From Sphagnum compactum (Eukaryota > Bryophyta > Sphagnopsida > Sphagnales), in assembly GCA_965153455.1 (NCBI GenBank), contig OZ234502.1:15841495-15905494 (forward strand): a DNA stretch of 64,000 nucleotides. The letters run 5' to 3'. The first letter of the stretch is position 1. Each line of letters opens with the position of its first letter. The translations under genes and the position numbers were made by a program. The notes beneath the pieces were generated by a model, which made no database searches, was not told where the DNA came from, and was given only the letters and a program-made list of their open reading frames with translations. Of the stretch, positions 23,741-35,745 are shown piece after piece.

Positions 23741-24640
23741 GGATCTCATAACTACAAAACAAAACAAACTACCTTCCTTCATAGATACATTAGCTCTTAC
23801 TTTCATTACTTACATCTATAATCTATATACATTGTGTAAAAGAAAAAATATATAAATTATTATTCTTAGACACCTATGACGGTGTGGGAAAAGTAATGTA
23901 ATATTTAAAATCATTTTACATGAGAAATAATTGTATAAAGGTGAAGAAAGTTATTTTTTAATGTATAGATAAATAAGAAATGCGAATTAAACCTTAATCA
24001 ATTTTTAAAAAGAAATCCCAAACCATTATAATTTAAAATAAAATGAAATAAATCTCTATATTGTACTTTTACAATAATTTTACTTTTCATTAAATATTTG
24101 ATCATTTAAATTTATGATCATTTTTATGCGAAAACTTATATTTAGCTTCACTTCAAAAAAAGGAAATTCTCCAAGCATATGTGGGAAAGAGGTAAGAATA
24201 ATGGTAAAAGAGCTGGAGGTTATTTTATTTTACAATGATTTTATAAATATAATTCTAATATTAATTTTAAATTGTGAAATTTTCTCGTATATTTAAATTA
24301 ATTTTAAAATTTATAGTTTTATAATCATTTAAAAAAAATTTATGGAATGTACTCTTGTACTTAAATAAAAATCCAGAGAACAACTAGTTCAAGGAAGGAT
24401 GGATGGATGGTTAGTTTCTTCACCTAAAGTTAAATTTTTTTCTGTTGATGTGGATAACAACGACTACATCAATAATGCCAATAAACTGTCCACCTGACCT
24501 CACAAAATTACCAAATTACAAAAAAAAAAGGAAATTTCCCCCCCACACCCACACAGCCCGGCCCGGATTCCGCAAGGACAAGATGCTTTGCTCCTTCCAG
24601 CACACGTTGCAGTGGCGCTCGAGAACTGTGGTACTCGTGC

Positions 24641-24655
24641 GAGAGAGAGAGAGAG
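24641..24655 (+). repeat. (GA)n tract in the PLGG1 leader
   Basis: Pure GA run ending ten bases before the PLGG1 start codon. It is possibly a GAGA-type promoter or leader element. Confidence 0.7.
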
Positions 24656-24664
24656 CCAGCAGCT

Positions 24665-27529
24665 ATGGAGCTCTCATCATGCGTAGCCACGCATCGTATT
24701 ACTCCTCCTATCGCTCCTGGAGTTTTTCCAGTGGTGCGTCTAAAGAAGAAGCTGTTGCCTTATGTTTATCATGAGGATTTTGCAATTCTTGGCTGGAAAT
24801 CTTCCGTGGTCAGCCATAGTTGCAAGAGAAGCTCTGGAATTGGAGGTGCTGAATCTGCTGCATTATTCTTCTGTAGCAGAGTAAAAGCGAGCTTGGGAGG
24901 AGATTCGGCTTTTTTGAGAAGCAGCAGCAGCAGCAGCAGCAGAGGAAGGTTGTGTCATGGCCCCTGGACTTGTTTGGGAGTGGATTCAGGGAGATTGGGA
25001 TCGCGGATCAATGCATTGGGTGGTGGTGGTGGTGGTGAAGAAGACGGAGTGGTACAAGCACGAGCTGCGCGAGGGATCATAGAGCCGGTATAGCCTTGTC
25101 TTTTGGGGTTGGCCGAGCAAAACAGGGCACAAGATGGGAATGTGAGATGGTGTGCTTGGTTTTTTTGTTTCTCTCTTTTTTTTCTTTTTTTGCTTCTTTA
25201 GGGTTTGGAGATGGTGAAGAGGGAATGCGGGATGTTGTTGGGGTTGATGCAAAAAAGGGGGAGTGGCATGACGTGCAGGCCAAGGAGGCCCTTCATCTTG
25301 GTGTGTCAATGGGGCTGTTTTTGGCGCTGGACACTTATCTCAAGAATGTGTTTGAAGCCAATGCTATCCGGTTTCCCAGTGCGCTGTTTGGTATGATGGC
25401 GCTGTTTGCGCTACTCAATCTGGTGAGTGTAGTAAACGAAGGGGCTGCTGCCCGGGTGGAGGCGTTCTTTGTGCCTGCTAATCTCTTCATCCAGAGATGG
25501 CTACCATTGTTCTATGTGCCATCCTTGGTGGTGGTGCCTCTAGCTGTCAAAGACATTCCTGCAGCTGCAGGCGTGAAAATTAGTGCAATCTTGGGTGAGT
25601 AATTAGGGTTTAGGGTACATGAAATGCTTTAGCAATTGTGCATTGAGCATTGTTGTAGTGTATGTACCCACATGCGGGTGTGTGCTCGATAATGTCATGT
25701 TTGAAGGATGTGATCGAGAAGTCATGAAACTGCAGTGGCATGAGATGGCTGATACAGTTGGGGATTGGCAGTGGGAGGTTGGATTGCAAGCTTAGCTGTG
25801 GCTGGATTCACAGCTGTAAGAGTGAGGGCAATGGTGAAGACGCAATTGCTACCTGCTGATCCTATCCCAAAGCCAGCACCATTTTCTTCAAAGGAGGTCT
25901 GGTCATGGGCTGCAGTAATGCTGCTCTCATTTGTGATGGCAGTCAAACAACCCACTGCATTAGGGCCTGTGTCAACCACAGCTCTTCCCTTTTTCTTGTC
26001 AGCTACTGTACTGGGATATCTGCTTGGCAGCAGGTGAAGTAACTTGGGATTTCCTCCATGTTCCTTACACCCTTGGATGTGTCTCTGCTAAATCACTGTT
26101 TCCAAGACTACAAACAACAAGAGTAGTATCACATTAATTCATCTTGCAAACATGTCTTTGGAATTGGATGCAGATTGCCTGCAGATGCAAAAAAGGTACT
26201 CCACCCCATCATTTCATGTGCAATCACGGCAAACCTGGCAGCAATTGCATTAGGTTTTGCCACACACACTGGTTTTAAATCTACTTTAGGTGGGTCATGC
26301 TACCTGCTTTACTATATTGGATGTTTGCAAAATTGAATCATCAGCTTTCAGAGCAGGCTGATAAATTGCTTGTGTTTCTCACCTCCTTTCTTCTGACATT
26401 TCCTCCCCATGAATAAGCTTTTTTTCTTTCCAGTAGATGGAACTTGGAAAGTGGGGAGGGTCTGGATGTCATTATATGGAGCTATCCGTCTCATGGGGAG
26501 ATAAATTGGAAATATGTGCAGGGGGTTACTTGACAAAAAGTGCTGCAAATCCAGGGGCTGGAGATCTGCTCATGGGATTTCTGGGATCAGTCATTCTCTC
26601 ATTTGCATTTTCCTTGTTCCGCCAACGAAAAGTGAGCATGTGATCTGCAATGAAAAGCTCTTTGAGATTTCAAGCAGTTAATTGAACTAGGATTGATTGT
26701 GCGATCATGCTAATGCAGGAAGAATGGTGCAGGTAGTGCAGAGACATGCCACTGAAATTGTGACAGCAGTGGGCATGACATCCATCTTCTCCTTATATTC
26801 CACAGCAGCTGCTGGCCGTCTTCTGGGATTACCACCCTTCCTCACATGTTCCATTGTTCCCCGTTGTGTTACTGTTGCTCTGGCCCTCCCCATTGCAAGG
26901 CTTCTTGAAGGTTTGCCCAACTTTCCATCTCTAGACTTTGTTTGTCACAATTACCAATTGACCTTAAGAGACAATCTCAGTACTTTCTGGTTGTAATCTA
27001 TTGAATCCTCCCTCACTTGATTTTGATTCACAAGGCTTATGAATTGTTTACTCACCATTCAGTCTGTCTGTCAATGTTGCAGGAAGTAACATATCTCTCA
27101 CTGCAGCAGTTGTTGTACTGACTGGGCTTGTTGGAGCAAATTTTGCCCAGACGCTGATGAATACATTTGGATTCACAGATCCTATAGCAAGGGGCATGGC
27201 TACAGCCTCCAGGTTGTTTCTCCATCATTGGCCGTCTCATTTCTGAAAGCATCATTACCACTAATCTGCTATGGACGGACCTGCTCATAAGAAGTCTTCC
27301 TTTCTAGAACAAGCTAGTTGTATGACTGAGTAGGAAGGGAATAGGAACTTATACTGGGTGGTGGAGGGATTGCAGTTCACACGGATTAGGAACGGCAGCA
27401 TTGGCAGCTGAAGAACCAGAAGCTTTACCCTTCTGTGCTATTGCATATGCTTTCACTGGCATATTTAGTACTCTGTTGTGCACATTGCCACCTGTACGCA
27501 GTTCACTCCTCATGATAGCTGGAGCTTGA
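24665..27529 (+). CDS. Plastidal glycolate/glycerate translocator
   Basis: Inner-envelope chloroplast transporter that exports photorespiratory glycolate and imports glycerate; a fusion of LrgA-like and LrgB-like halves. Exons: 24665-25034, 25202-25594, 25772-26033, 26174-26289, 26522-26631, 26733-26910, 27083-27212, 27376-27529. Phases agree, giving 570 residues. The first about 120 residues are Ser/Arg-rich and fit a transit peptide. The LrgA-like half begins near residue 153 (ALHLGVSMGLFLALDTYL). The LrgB half contains NPGAGDLLMGFLGSVILSFA, SLYSTAAAGRLLGL, LTAAVVVLTGLVGANF and SSHGLGTAALAAEEPEALPF. The donor of exon 1 is the least certain: the consensus-like site at 25088 gives the wrong phase, whereas GTGAAG at 25035 fits. 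The protein is somewhat longer than the roughly 510 residues I recall for Arabidopsis PLGG1, mostly at the N-terminus. Confidence 0.93.
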
Positions 27530-28875
27530 GAAAGTGACCCATTCAAACATCAATCTCCATGCCTGCTTACCACTCCTATCTGAACAGGCATGCTCTTAAT
27601 GGTAAGCCAGCATGTATCACTACCAGATCTAGTGATCTGTAGATGTTCAGTAGTCTTATTGCCAACAAAAAATTTCATGTATTCAATATCAAAATTCTTC
27701 TGGTGCAACATCACCTATAGTCATTCCATGAAAGGTAAAAAGTTACAGTCCAAGTTTGCTGTTTTGGTTCATTGATCTACCAGGGCAGCATCTAGGTTGT
27801 ACAATAGTGGTTTCATTAACTTTGTGATCCATTCTTCATTGCAGATAGCAAACTTTATGTGGAATTTGTGTCACAAAGCTCATGAAATTTGTTGTCAGAA
27901 AAATGAAGCTCAAAGTGGGGGCCATGTGTTCAGTAAATTTATTGATGTGAACATGCTGTGTTAGGTTTTCCCTGGAAGTGACAAAATGGTTATCATCAGT
28001 GTTACTGTAGAGTTCCCTCTGCAGTCTCATGCATGTCATCTGAAGGTAAAGGTCTGATGTTTTGCAAGTGACATCAATAGGGTTTTAGCCTGCAATCTCA
28101 GAAGGTTACCTTCTTCAAAGTGTTATTCTGTAGCTTCCTCTGCAATCTCATAAATATGTAATCTTGAACTGTGATTATTTCTCATGCACCAGAAGAACTT
28201 CATGGTCAAGTAAAACACTTCCAAGAATCCCAGTCTCCACTAAGTTAAAGGGCCAAAAGTCAGAAATGTAGATGCTCAAGTTAGCAGTGGGTTCCATGGC
28301 ACATTCCAATGGGATCCCTTCTTATGGTCTGAAATGCACTGAGCTTCACTTCTCTGAAATCTTTTAGCCCTTTCAACACCCAATTACAGTCAAAGATGGG
28401 ACCAATCTTTTACAAACAACACATGAGGTAGCACAAGGGCTGACAGGTTTGGAAATTTGCTTCAATCCTGGGTGTTTTTCAGCTAGTCTAAAGGATGATA
28501 TAAATGCATGCACTGGTTAGATTCACAGCCCTGTGGAAGTCAATTTTCTTTGGTTGGGCCTGCAGTCCGATAACATAACTCTCTAGTGGTATTTTTGACA
28601 ACCCTTTTGATGAATTTTTTTGACAAATTGATTCTATTCTCAGCTACATGTCCATGATATGAGCCTTAGGTCTTTTTTGCTGAGAGATCACCTTGTTAGC
28701 GGCCTTACCTCCTGATTTCATTTTACTCGAGTCAGACAGATCTACCTCCCAACTTGTCACATTACTATCTCCACAAAGCATTCACCTTAATCATCAGGAG
28801 TTGATTTTAGAAATGAAACCAAACTTTCCTACCAGCCTGTGCTAGTGTCTTGTTCAGCCTTGTGCTTATTGCGGT

Positions 28876-29053
28876 GCATAATTCTCCCTGTTATGGACTT
28901 ATTAAACATTGCAGAGGCTTTCACTCACCTGACCTTCATCTTTTGGTGAGATCACAACACGTCGCGGAGCATAATTCTCCCTGTTATGGACTTATTAAAC
29001 ATTGCAGAGGCTTTCACTCACCTGACCTTCATCTTTTGGTGAGATCACAACAC
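28876..29053 (+). repeat. Tandem duplication, 93-bp period
   Basis: Two copies of an 85-bp segment (28876-28960 and 28969-29053) appear identical, separated by 8 bp. Identity implies a recent duplication. The period is a multiple of three, so a chance open frame runs through both copies. Confidence 0.9.
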
Positions 29054-29334
29054 ATCAATCAATCCCGAGTGCTGTTTGAACCAGAGGCTCAGTTTCCCAG
29101 CTGCCACCAGCAGTACAATCTGCAGCACCTTAAATCTGAGAGGGTAGTGGTGAAAAACCATCTTCAGCAAAGTTTCACAATCCACAGAAAAATTAACATT
29201 ATTTTTTCCTGATATGTCATGAACCTTATCATTTTCAATCCTGAATTACCACAACTTACTGGTCCTGCAGTTTTCAAACTCTACAAACTCAAACACAAGC
29301 TATTCTGTAGATTACCAATCTGACATACAGGCTA

Positions 29335-29650
29335 ATACAGTGTGCATAATCTATGAGATTGCAGAGAAAAACTCTCTTCAAAGGTAATTGTTGTGAAATA
29401 AATCCAACAAGAATGAGTGCGGTTATAAAGCCTCTTGAATTTTCTCAAAGTATCAGACAATCACCTCCTTAAGGATTCATCATGACATATCTGACATTGT
29501 TCCCTGACTGATTTCATAAGCTCCTGACAGTGAGAATGTATATATGTTCACGATATGTAATCTGCACAACACAGGCTAAACAGAAGTCCTGAGTTTCTGT
29601 CAGATTTCAGCAAGCAACAGCAAGACCAGTCATGATGTTGGTTTACAGTA
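29335..29650. repeat. R1 family fragments
   Basis: 29335-29430 is the inverse of the block at about 38640-38710 (phrases around TCAAAGGTAATTGTTGTGAA and ATAATCTATGAGATTGCAGA). 29590-29645 carries AAGACCAGTCATGATGTTGG, the R1 core. Together they look like a diverged inverted copy. Confidence 0.5.
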
Positions 29651-30629
29651 CATAGGAAACCCTTGGAGTCATCTGCCATCACAGAGATGAAACATGTGCT
29701 TGATATCTGAAGGACAAGATCATATCAGAACAGAGACAAAACACAAAACTAACCTCAGACCCTCATTGTGAATCCTGACTTCAGCTTACTAGTTCGAGAG
29801 AGAACAATCAGTTACATTCAGGTGAAACTGACCCTATAAAACCAAATCTTTACCCAAAAACCAATCAATCCACTATCCTCGTCTGCATAACCTAACAAAT
29901 ACATAGCATAATTCAAGATAACTTTTCAATAAGATTCACATTAACTTTTATCACAAAACCATGACTATTATGAAATTGGTAACAAGGACAACAGGAACAG
30001 TTCTAATAGAATGCAACCTATCAGACAGCAGAATAGCTAGCTGCACACTTACAACACAGATCTCTGCAACCTTCCATCAATTGTCCAAAGCAATATCTCA
30101 ATGTGCTATGTTGAAGTGATGCACAACCACCACATGTCTCACTGTTTTACAAAATCATCACATGCAAAATCTGACCCTTAGAATCCTCCTTCAGGACCTA
30201 AATTGTGAGCAATGTACATATGTCCATTCAAATTTAACCAAACCTTTAACAATTTGCAAGGCTCATAATTCTCAGCCAAAGTCAAATGCAAGATTTTTTA
30301 AATCCTGAGATCCTTTCTCCTGTTACTGTCATCTCACATGTCTGTTGAAGAGAGCCTTCAGGTACTGAGCTTGAAGTCCATGCAATGTTGGAAAACATAA
30401 CCACCTGCACAACAGTGAGGAGCACAAAACTGCCAGTCTGGGTAAATCACCGACCATTTTTTCTGCATAATTCTGCAGTGATACTTCGACATCACTGTCA
30501 TCATCACTGCAAAGTATGTCCCTGCCCATAACTGGCATTATCTTTTTGTAATTTTCCAGAAGGAAGCAAAGGACACTATTTTTCATTTTTGCAAGGAGCA
30601 GAGCTGAAACTGAAGTGGCATTTATTTAT

Positions 30630-33600
30630 TCAATCCAACATTTTGGTCCAGTCATGAGGCTCCCACATCTTGGTGAAATCTCGAACAGCCTGTTGTTGTT
30701 GCTTCAGTGAAGCTGACTGTCCATGCATCTCTATCCCTTCTGTCTCTAACATACCTCGGATTACATCTGCTCCAAACTGTGGCTTGAATGAGGCTTCATC
30801 ATCAATGACATGCACATATCCTGCATTTAGGCCAAACTCTACATGAAAATATGGGAAGTTCTTAGGTATACAAGCACGCAATCCTTTGCCAGTGGTGTCA
30901 ATGAGCTTTTTTGAGTTATGTTGACTCCACTCACTTTCTGCCTCCTCTATCGCCTGCATTCAAGTGCAAGTGGGATTACATATCAGTCACCCAAGATAAG
31001 AAAGGAAAGAGAAGCTTGAACATAGGCTGGCACAAACAGTGACTGCTGACCTTTTTGAAGTACAGAGGGGCCTCCTTGGCAAAAGATGCTGGTATGGGTA
31101 TACATTCCACAACACAATGGTGGCGCATACGTGAGAGGTGCATTGCTGTTTCCAAAAAAATGACTTCTTTTTCCTGTTCACTGAACATACGAACTAGACA
31201 CTTCTTGAAGTTGCGGAGTTCCTCCCAAACAGCCTCGTCCACATTGCGCGTTGCTCCTTCATGCTGCAAACCCAGCCAAACCTTGTCAACTTCCAACCCA
31301 TTACATGCAAAGCCTGACCCAACTCAATCATGACACTCTTGAATCCTCACACAGTCCCCTTCACTTTACCTGCATTGGAACTATGAAGCAGTGAGAAGGT
31401 ACAATTGGTCGGCGAGGAGAAAGTGTAAGATAGGTGAAATTTGCAAGGGCAATTGTCAGATGCTTGGGCCTTTCTGCATTGTCAAAACACCATTGGCAAC
31501 GCTCATGTTGGGTTACAATACGGTTTCTGCCTTGGGTTGCTACAGTTTCCCTGGTCCCAGCTGACTTTTTCTGTTTTTTCCCAGCTGCTGGACCATAGTC
31601 ATCATACTCATCATCTGCTTTGTACAATTTGTTGCGACTTATAGTTTCTGCAAGGTCTCTATCAGCAGTTTTCCTCCTTGAGAGTATTGTTTTTTGTCCC
31701 AACACCTCAAGCCTGGCCAGAACTCCAAGAGGTCTGGAAGTAGGCTCCTCTGCAGGAGCATCAGCAAATACCTCCTTCTCGCGCTTTGCAGCAGATTCAC
31801 TTTGTTTCTGTGTGCAAAGAAAACCAAAACCAATTTAGTTGAAACCCATGACAGTGGGCTTGTAAAACAAAAAAAAGGGGCCACCCTCATAGCTTGACAG
31901 GGTATAAACTATCACCTCATCTCACTATAAGGACAATAAGGGAAACATGTGCAATACCAAAAGCTCCTCTGCTTCCTTGTGTTTGCCTTGTAATCGCAAT
32001 CGCATCACTTTTGCTGCCACTTGATTGGTGCTTAACCCTTGTAGTTGGACACCACTGGATTCAGTTCTTTTATCACTTTCAACTTCTATCCTTGAGATCC
32101 TTGTTAGATGTTCTGTAACTGGAGCTTCTTCTGACTCCCTCTTGAGCACAGCTCCAGATTCCACAATCCTGGGGGTTTCATCAACAGGAGAGATTTGTGC
32201 CCCCAAGTCCACCTTTTCTTCTTGGGCAGACTTGAGATTCAACCCCTTAAAGAAACTGCCATCATCATTGAACTTATTGTAGGTTACTGCTGCAGCCCGG
32301 AAAACTGCAGCATCTTCAGGGCGCATGCCTGGCTTCCCACCCCTTCCCTTACTCTTCCAAGACAGTGAACGATCTGCCTGAGGCGCTTTCATGCGAGAAC
32401 CTTCTACTTTCACCTCACGAAGATAGTCTCTGCTTGAAGTTCTTATTCTTCTATCATCTTCGTCTTCAGGTTCAGCAGGTGCATCTGCTTTTCCTACTCC
32501 TTCTGAGACATCACGGCCTTGGCTGGTACGCCATCTGTCTCTCTTAGCATGCATGTGTGAATTTGCATGTGCAGCTCTTTGAACTGCAACACTAGTGGTA
32601 AGTGCTGCCAGGGAACCCCATCTTTCTTCTACCACCTGCCCAACATGTGCTATCTCAGAATCAAAGCAAACATAAGACATCACTACATTCAGAAAATGAA
32701 TATCAACAATACATTGAATGCAAAGAGGACTGGATATATAGCTTAGTAGACCTCATCCAGCTGCCGTCCTTCACGTGCAGCTTGCTCTTGTGCCCTCTTC
32801 AAAGCTTTCAGGCGCCAACTAGCACCTCCATCACCAACACCAGGAGGGGGTGGCAGCCCACTGCGACCAACCTTTTGCAGGCCACCAGTGTCTCCTTCAG
32901 ATGGCAATCCATTGCCAGCACTTTTCCAGTATGGATTCAACTCTTTTACAGAACTCTGGGGCTTCTGCAAAGGCCAATCCCAAATCCTCCATTATGTTAA
33001 ACCATGAATTTGGGCACAGAAATACCAACCCTAGAAAATACACTGCATCATCCATCATCCCTGACCCCAAGAAAAGAATCTTAGAATTGAAAAACCCTAA
33101 ACAAAACATGTGTTACCTCTCCCTCAAGGGTGTATACATCCTCGGACTCCACAACAACTGGTGCAGGCCGCTCTGGTGCCTGTGTCATCCATTCCAAGCC
33201 AGCTTCCTTTCTTCGAACCTCCTGTTTTGCCTGATGCTCTTCTGTCCTGTTCTTGGGACCATCTGCAGAAATAGAAAAAAGAGTGACATTAGAGAAAGTC
33301 CCTGGCAACACCAAAAACCCTAATCCACACCACTAGACACCACCAAGCGGATTCAACTCCATATGATATAAATAACATATATTCGCACACCTGAGCCGTC
33401 ATCGTCGTCGTCGTCATCAGAGGAACCCTCGCTGCTCTCCTCATCTTTCCTGCTCTTTCTATGCTTCTTTCTCTTTACCCTATGTTCAGACTTCCGTTCC
33501 TTTCTTGCTGAATGCTTCCGCTTTGCCGCGTCGTCCTTATTATTACTCCCCCGCTTCTCATCTGCTTCACTCTAAAAAAACACGTTACAAAATTAAGCGT

Positions 33601-33699
33601 GAGCGTGTAGGTTGTCAGTTTTGCAGACGAAGAAATCAAAATCCAACAACCAGAAAACAACCAAATGAAAAGAATCACGGACAAAAATCTCTCTCTACT

Positions 33700-33736
<37 letters not shown>

Positions 33737-33845
33737 AGCGTGAGGCAACAACGACGCTAGATTTTCAGACAATAAAACTTACATGACTTTGCGATACAAC
33801 GGCGGGGACAGAATCCCGTGGAATGAAGCGCAACGCTCCCAACAT
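30630..33845 (-). CDS. CWF19-like protein 2 (CwfJ family)
   Basis: Homologue of CWF19L2/yeast Cwf19, a late-spliceosome factor related to the lariat-debranching helper Drn1, expected in the nucleus. Exons on the minus strand: 33845-33783, 33571-33391, 33262-33117, 32964-32752, 32635-31958, 31807-31370, 31263-31051, 30953-30630. All phases agree, giving 751 residues. The N-terminus is a Lys/Arg and Ser/Asp-rich low-complexity region with a run of seven Asp; a NPYWK segment follows near residue 135. The C-terminal CwfJ_C_1 domain has a CQWC pair (about 531-534) and the HIT-like SHCFIVPMQH (about 565-574). CwfJ_C_2 ends near ...WEPHDWTKMLD. The start ATG at 33845 begins MLGALRFIPRD and splices in phase to the acidic exon. 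It is divergent from the pseudouridine synthase gene. Confidence 0.93.
33701..33733 (+). repeat. (CT)n tract in intron 1 of the CWF19L2-like gene
   Basis: Pure CT run on the plus strand, reading GA on the coding strand, about 50 bp inside the first intron. Confidence 0.9.
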
Positions 33846-34635
33846 CGCCAACCGCAGAGCGCACACAAAAAGAAAAACGCTTCCCAAAAACAGAGCGCCC
33901 TGAGTGCTGCTGCCTTTGCGTTGCGTTTCTCTCTTCCAAACACAACCCTACAAACCCTAGAAAACCCAAATCCTGGAAAAGACCTACGTAGCGTACATAA
34001 TTGACCCTAAACTCTGAAACAATTCCGGTGCTAGAATTGCTTTGATTTAAGTCAATTCCACCTGGAATCAACGAGGAAAGTCCTGTTTCTCCACCACGTA
34101 ACCTACAGTTCAGAGGTTCTCTCATCACTCACAATGCATAACCTCTCACCCTTTTTTCCTGGCCTACATCAATCTGAACAGACATGGGTCATGATTTTTC
34201 ATCCATTGAGAGGAGAGTTCCATGTTTTTCCATCCATTTACAAGAGGGTTATATACCTTTTCATCCACCAACAAGAGGGTTACAACTTACAACATTACTC
34301 TCAAAACCTGATCATCCAGATGACCTTCATCGGTCGGTTGATTCTTGCATCCTACCTGTCTACTCTCTTCTCTTGTTGTTACCTGTGAAGTGTCAAATGA
34401 ATTAGTTGTCATGTTTGCAGCCTTTGTTTCGAAATATCATCCATGAGGGTGGGGCTCCATTTTGAAATTTCCTATTCATCATCATCCAAAAGCAAGAAGG
34501 TTTTCAAATATCATCCATGAGGGCAGGGTTCTGGAGCTTAGTAGGTAGGAAATGACTAGAAGGTCACAGATTATGGATTCTGAACTGTTTGTCCTCTCAG
34601 GCAATCAGGTGAGCGAGATGATCACATCAGTTGAG

Positions 34636-34690
34636 GACGAGTTCACACTTGGGCCAACGGCAGAGGCCACACTAGTTACCAAGTGAACAG
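34636..34690 (-). repeat. R2 family word, inverted
   Basis: GTTCACACTTGGGCCAACGG followed by GGCCACACTAGT is the inverse of the block at 23215-23255. Confidence 0.5.
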
Positions 34691-34869
34691 GTATGAAAAG
34701 TTGTCTTTCTGGATCTATGTTTTATTTTTATTTTTAAAACATTCTCTAAAAACATTCATCATAATATTCACAAGAAAATTTTCAATACTTTTTTCCAATT
34801 GAATCTTAATTTGCCAAAGTTTGCTGGTGTTCCACTAACTTTGTTTTTACTCTTTTTTTCGATATTCCC

Positions 34870-35012
34870 TGTGTTCATTGTTTATTGAATTGAATTCTGT
34901 TGAATTCAAATTTCATTCAATATATTTAAATTCAGTTCAAAATGCATAAAATGTTATTCAATATTTTTATTCAAAATGGAACTTAATTTTCACAAAAAAT
35001 TAATTCATCAAT
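34870..35012. repeat. R3 family copy (AATTC-rich)
   Basis: Iterated TTGAATT words ending in AACTTAATTTTCACAAAAAA-like sequence, matching about 2440-2470. Confidence 0.4.
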
Positions 35013-35594
35013 TGTCAACTGTAATGCACAACAATGCCAAAGCCTAAGTAATTTACCAATTCAATTGTGTGACCTCTATAGCCCGAGTGTAGTAGGCTAA
35101 GTACCCAACTAATTTTTTCTTCCAAAATCAATTTTCACAATTTAATTAAATTTCCAATAATAAAAATTACTCGAATAAGCTCCTGCTGAAAATATAGCAC
35201 AAATTGAAATTTTCAAAATAAATTATATAAAATAATTGAAAACCCAGTACTTTTGACTGTTAGAGGTAGTACCTGTTATTTTTCTGGTGGCAAAAATTTG
35301 CCATTTTACTATATAATAATAAAAAGTTTGAAGCAACATGGTCAAGGGAACTTTGAAAAAAATCCAAAAGAATCATCACATTTCAAGAAAGAAAGTTATG
35401 AAATCGCCAAAAAAATTTAAAGGATTTGGGCGGATTTTTAGGTTTCGTCTTTTAAAATAGCCATATTTAACTAATAGAGTTCTACTAGTTCGCCAACATG
35501 TAATGGAATTCCTAGATTTTCTTTGAATTTTGTGGCTATTCGCCACTTTTGGTGCAACATGAGAACATTGAAGGGAAAAAAAACACTGGGTAGA

Positions 35595-35650
35595 CCCTAA
35601 ACCCTAAACCTGGGTTTACTATGGTGATTTATCAGGGTTTAGGGTTTAGG
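35595..35650. promoter_or_regulatory. Inverted telobox pair
   Basis: CCCTAAACCCTAAACC (35595-35610) and GGGTTTAGGGTTTAGG (35635-35650) are perfect inverted plant telomere-repeat words, about 100 bp upstream of the synthase start codon. Teloboxes are known promoter elements of plant genes for ribosome biogenesis and translation; that role here is inferred. Confidence 0.7.
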
Positions 35651-35745
35651 GGGCGTTCTCTGTTGGAGCCAGTGTCAGAGTGCTCTGGAGCTGATTGTCA
35701 GCAATTTCTTCATGGGCAGAGCTATCGGACTACCAGCACGAGGAG

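Larger units (their letters stand above)
22061..24664. other. Intergenic region upstream of PLGG1
   Basis: It contains an R2 repeat copy (23215-23740) and a very AT-rich part (23860-24360). The last 100 bases are GC-richer with a GA tract at 24641-24655 and are likely the PLGG1 5' leader. No gene is supported. Confidence 0.5.
27530..30629. other. Convergent intergenic spacer
   Basis: It lies between the 3' ends of PLGG1 and the CWF19L2-like gene. It holds a 93-bp tandem duplication (28876-29053) and R1 fragments (29335-29650). The phrase CTCTGCAATCTCATAAATATG near 28140 also resembles R1. No gene is seen. Confidence 0.55.
33846..35745. promoter_or_regulatory. Divergent promoter region between CWF19L2-like and pseudouridine synthase genes
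   Basis: Start codons of the two genes are 1.9 kb apart. The part next to the CWF19L2-like gene is GC-richer leader-like sequence. The middle holds repeat debris (R2 word near 34636-34690, R3 copy at 34870-35012, and a repeated ATCATCCATGAGGG near 34435 and 34510). An inverted telobox pair lies about 100 bp upstream of the synthase start. Confidence 0.5.

Noticed and set aside
28850-29212. 120-codon frame with an internal repeat
   Set aside because: It is created by the 93-bp tandem duplication; no family motif or gene context.
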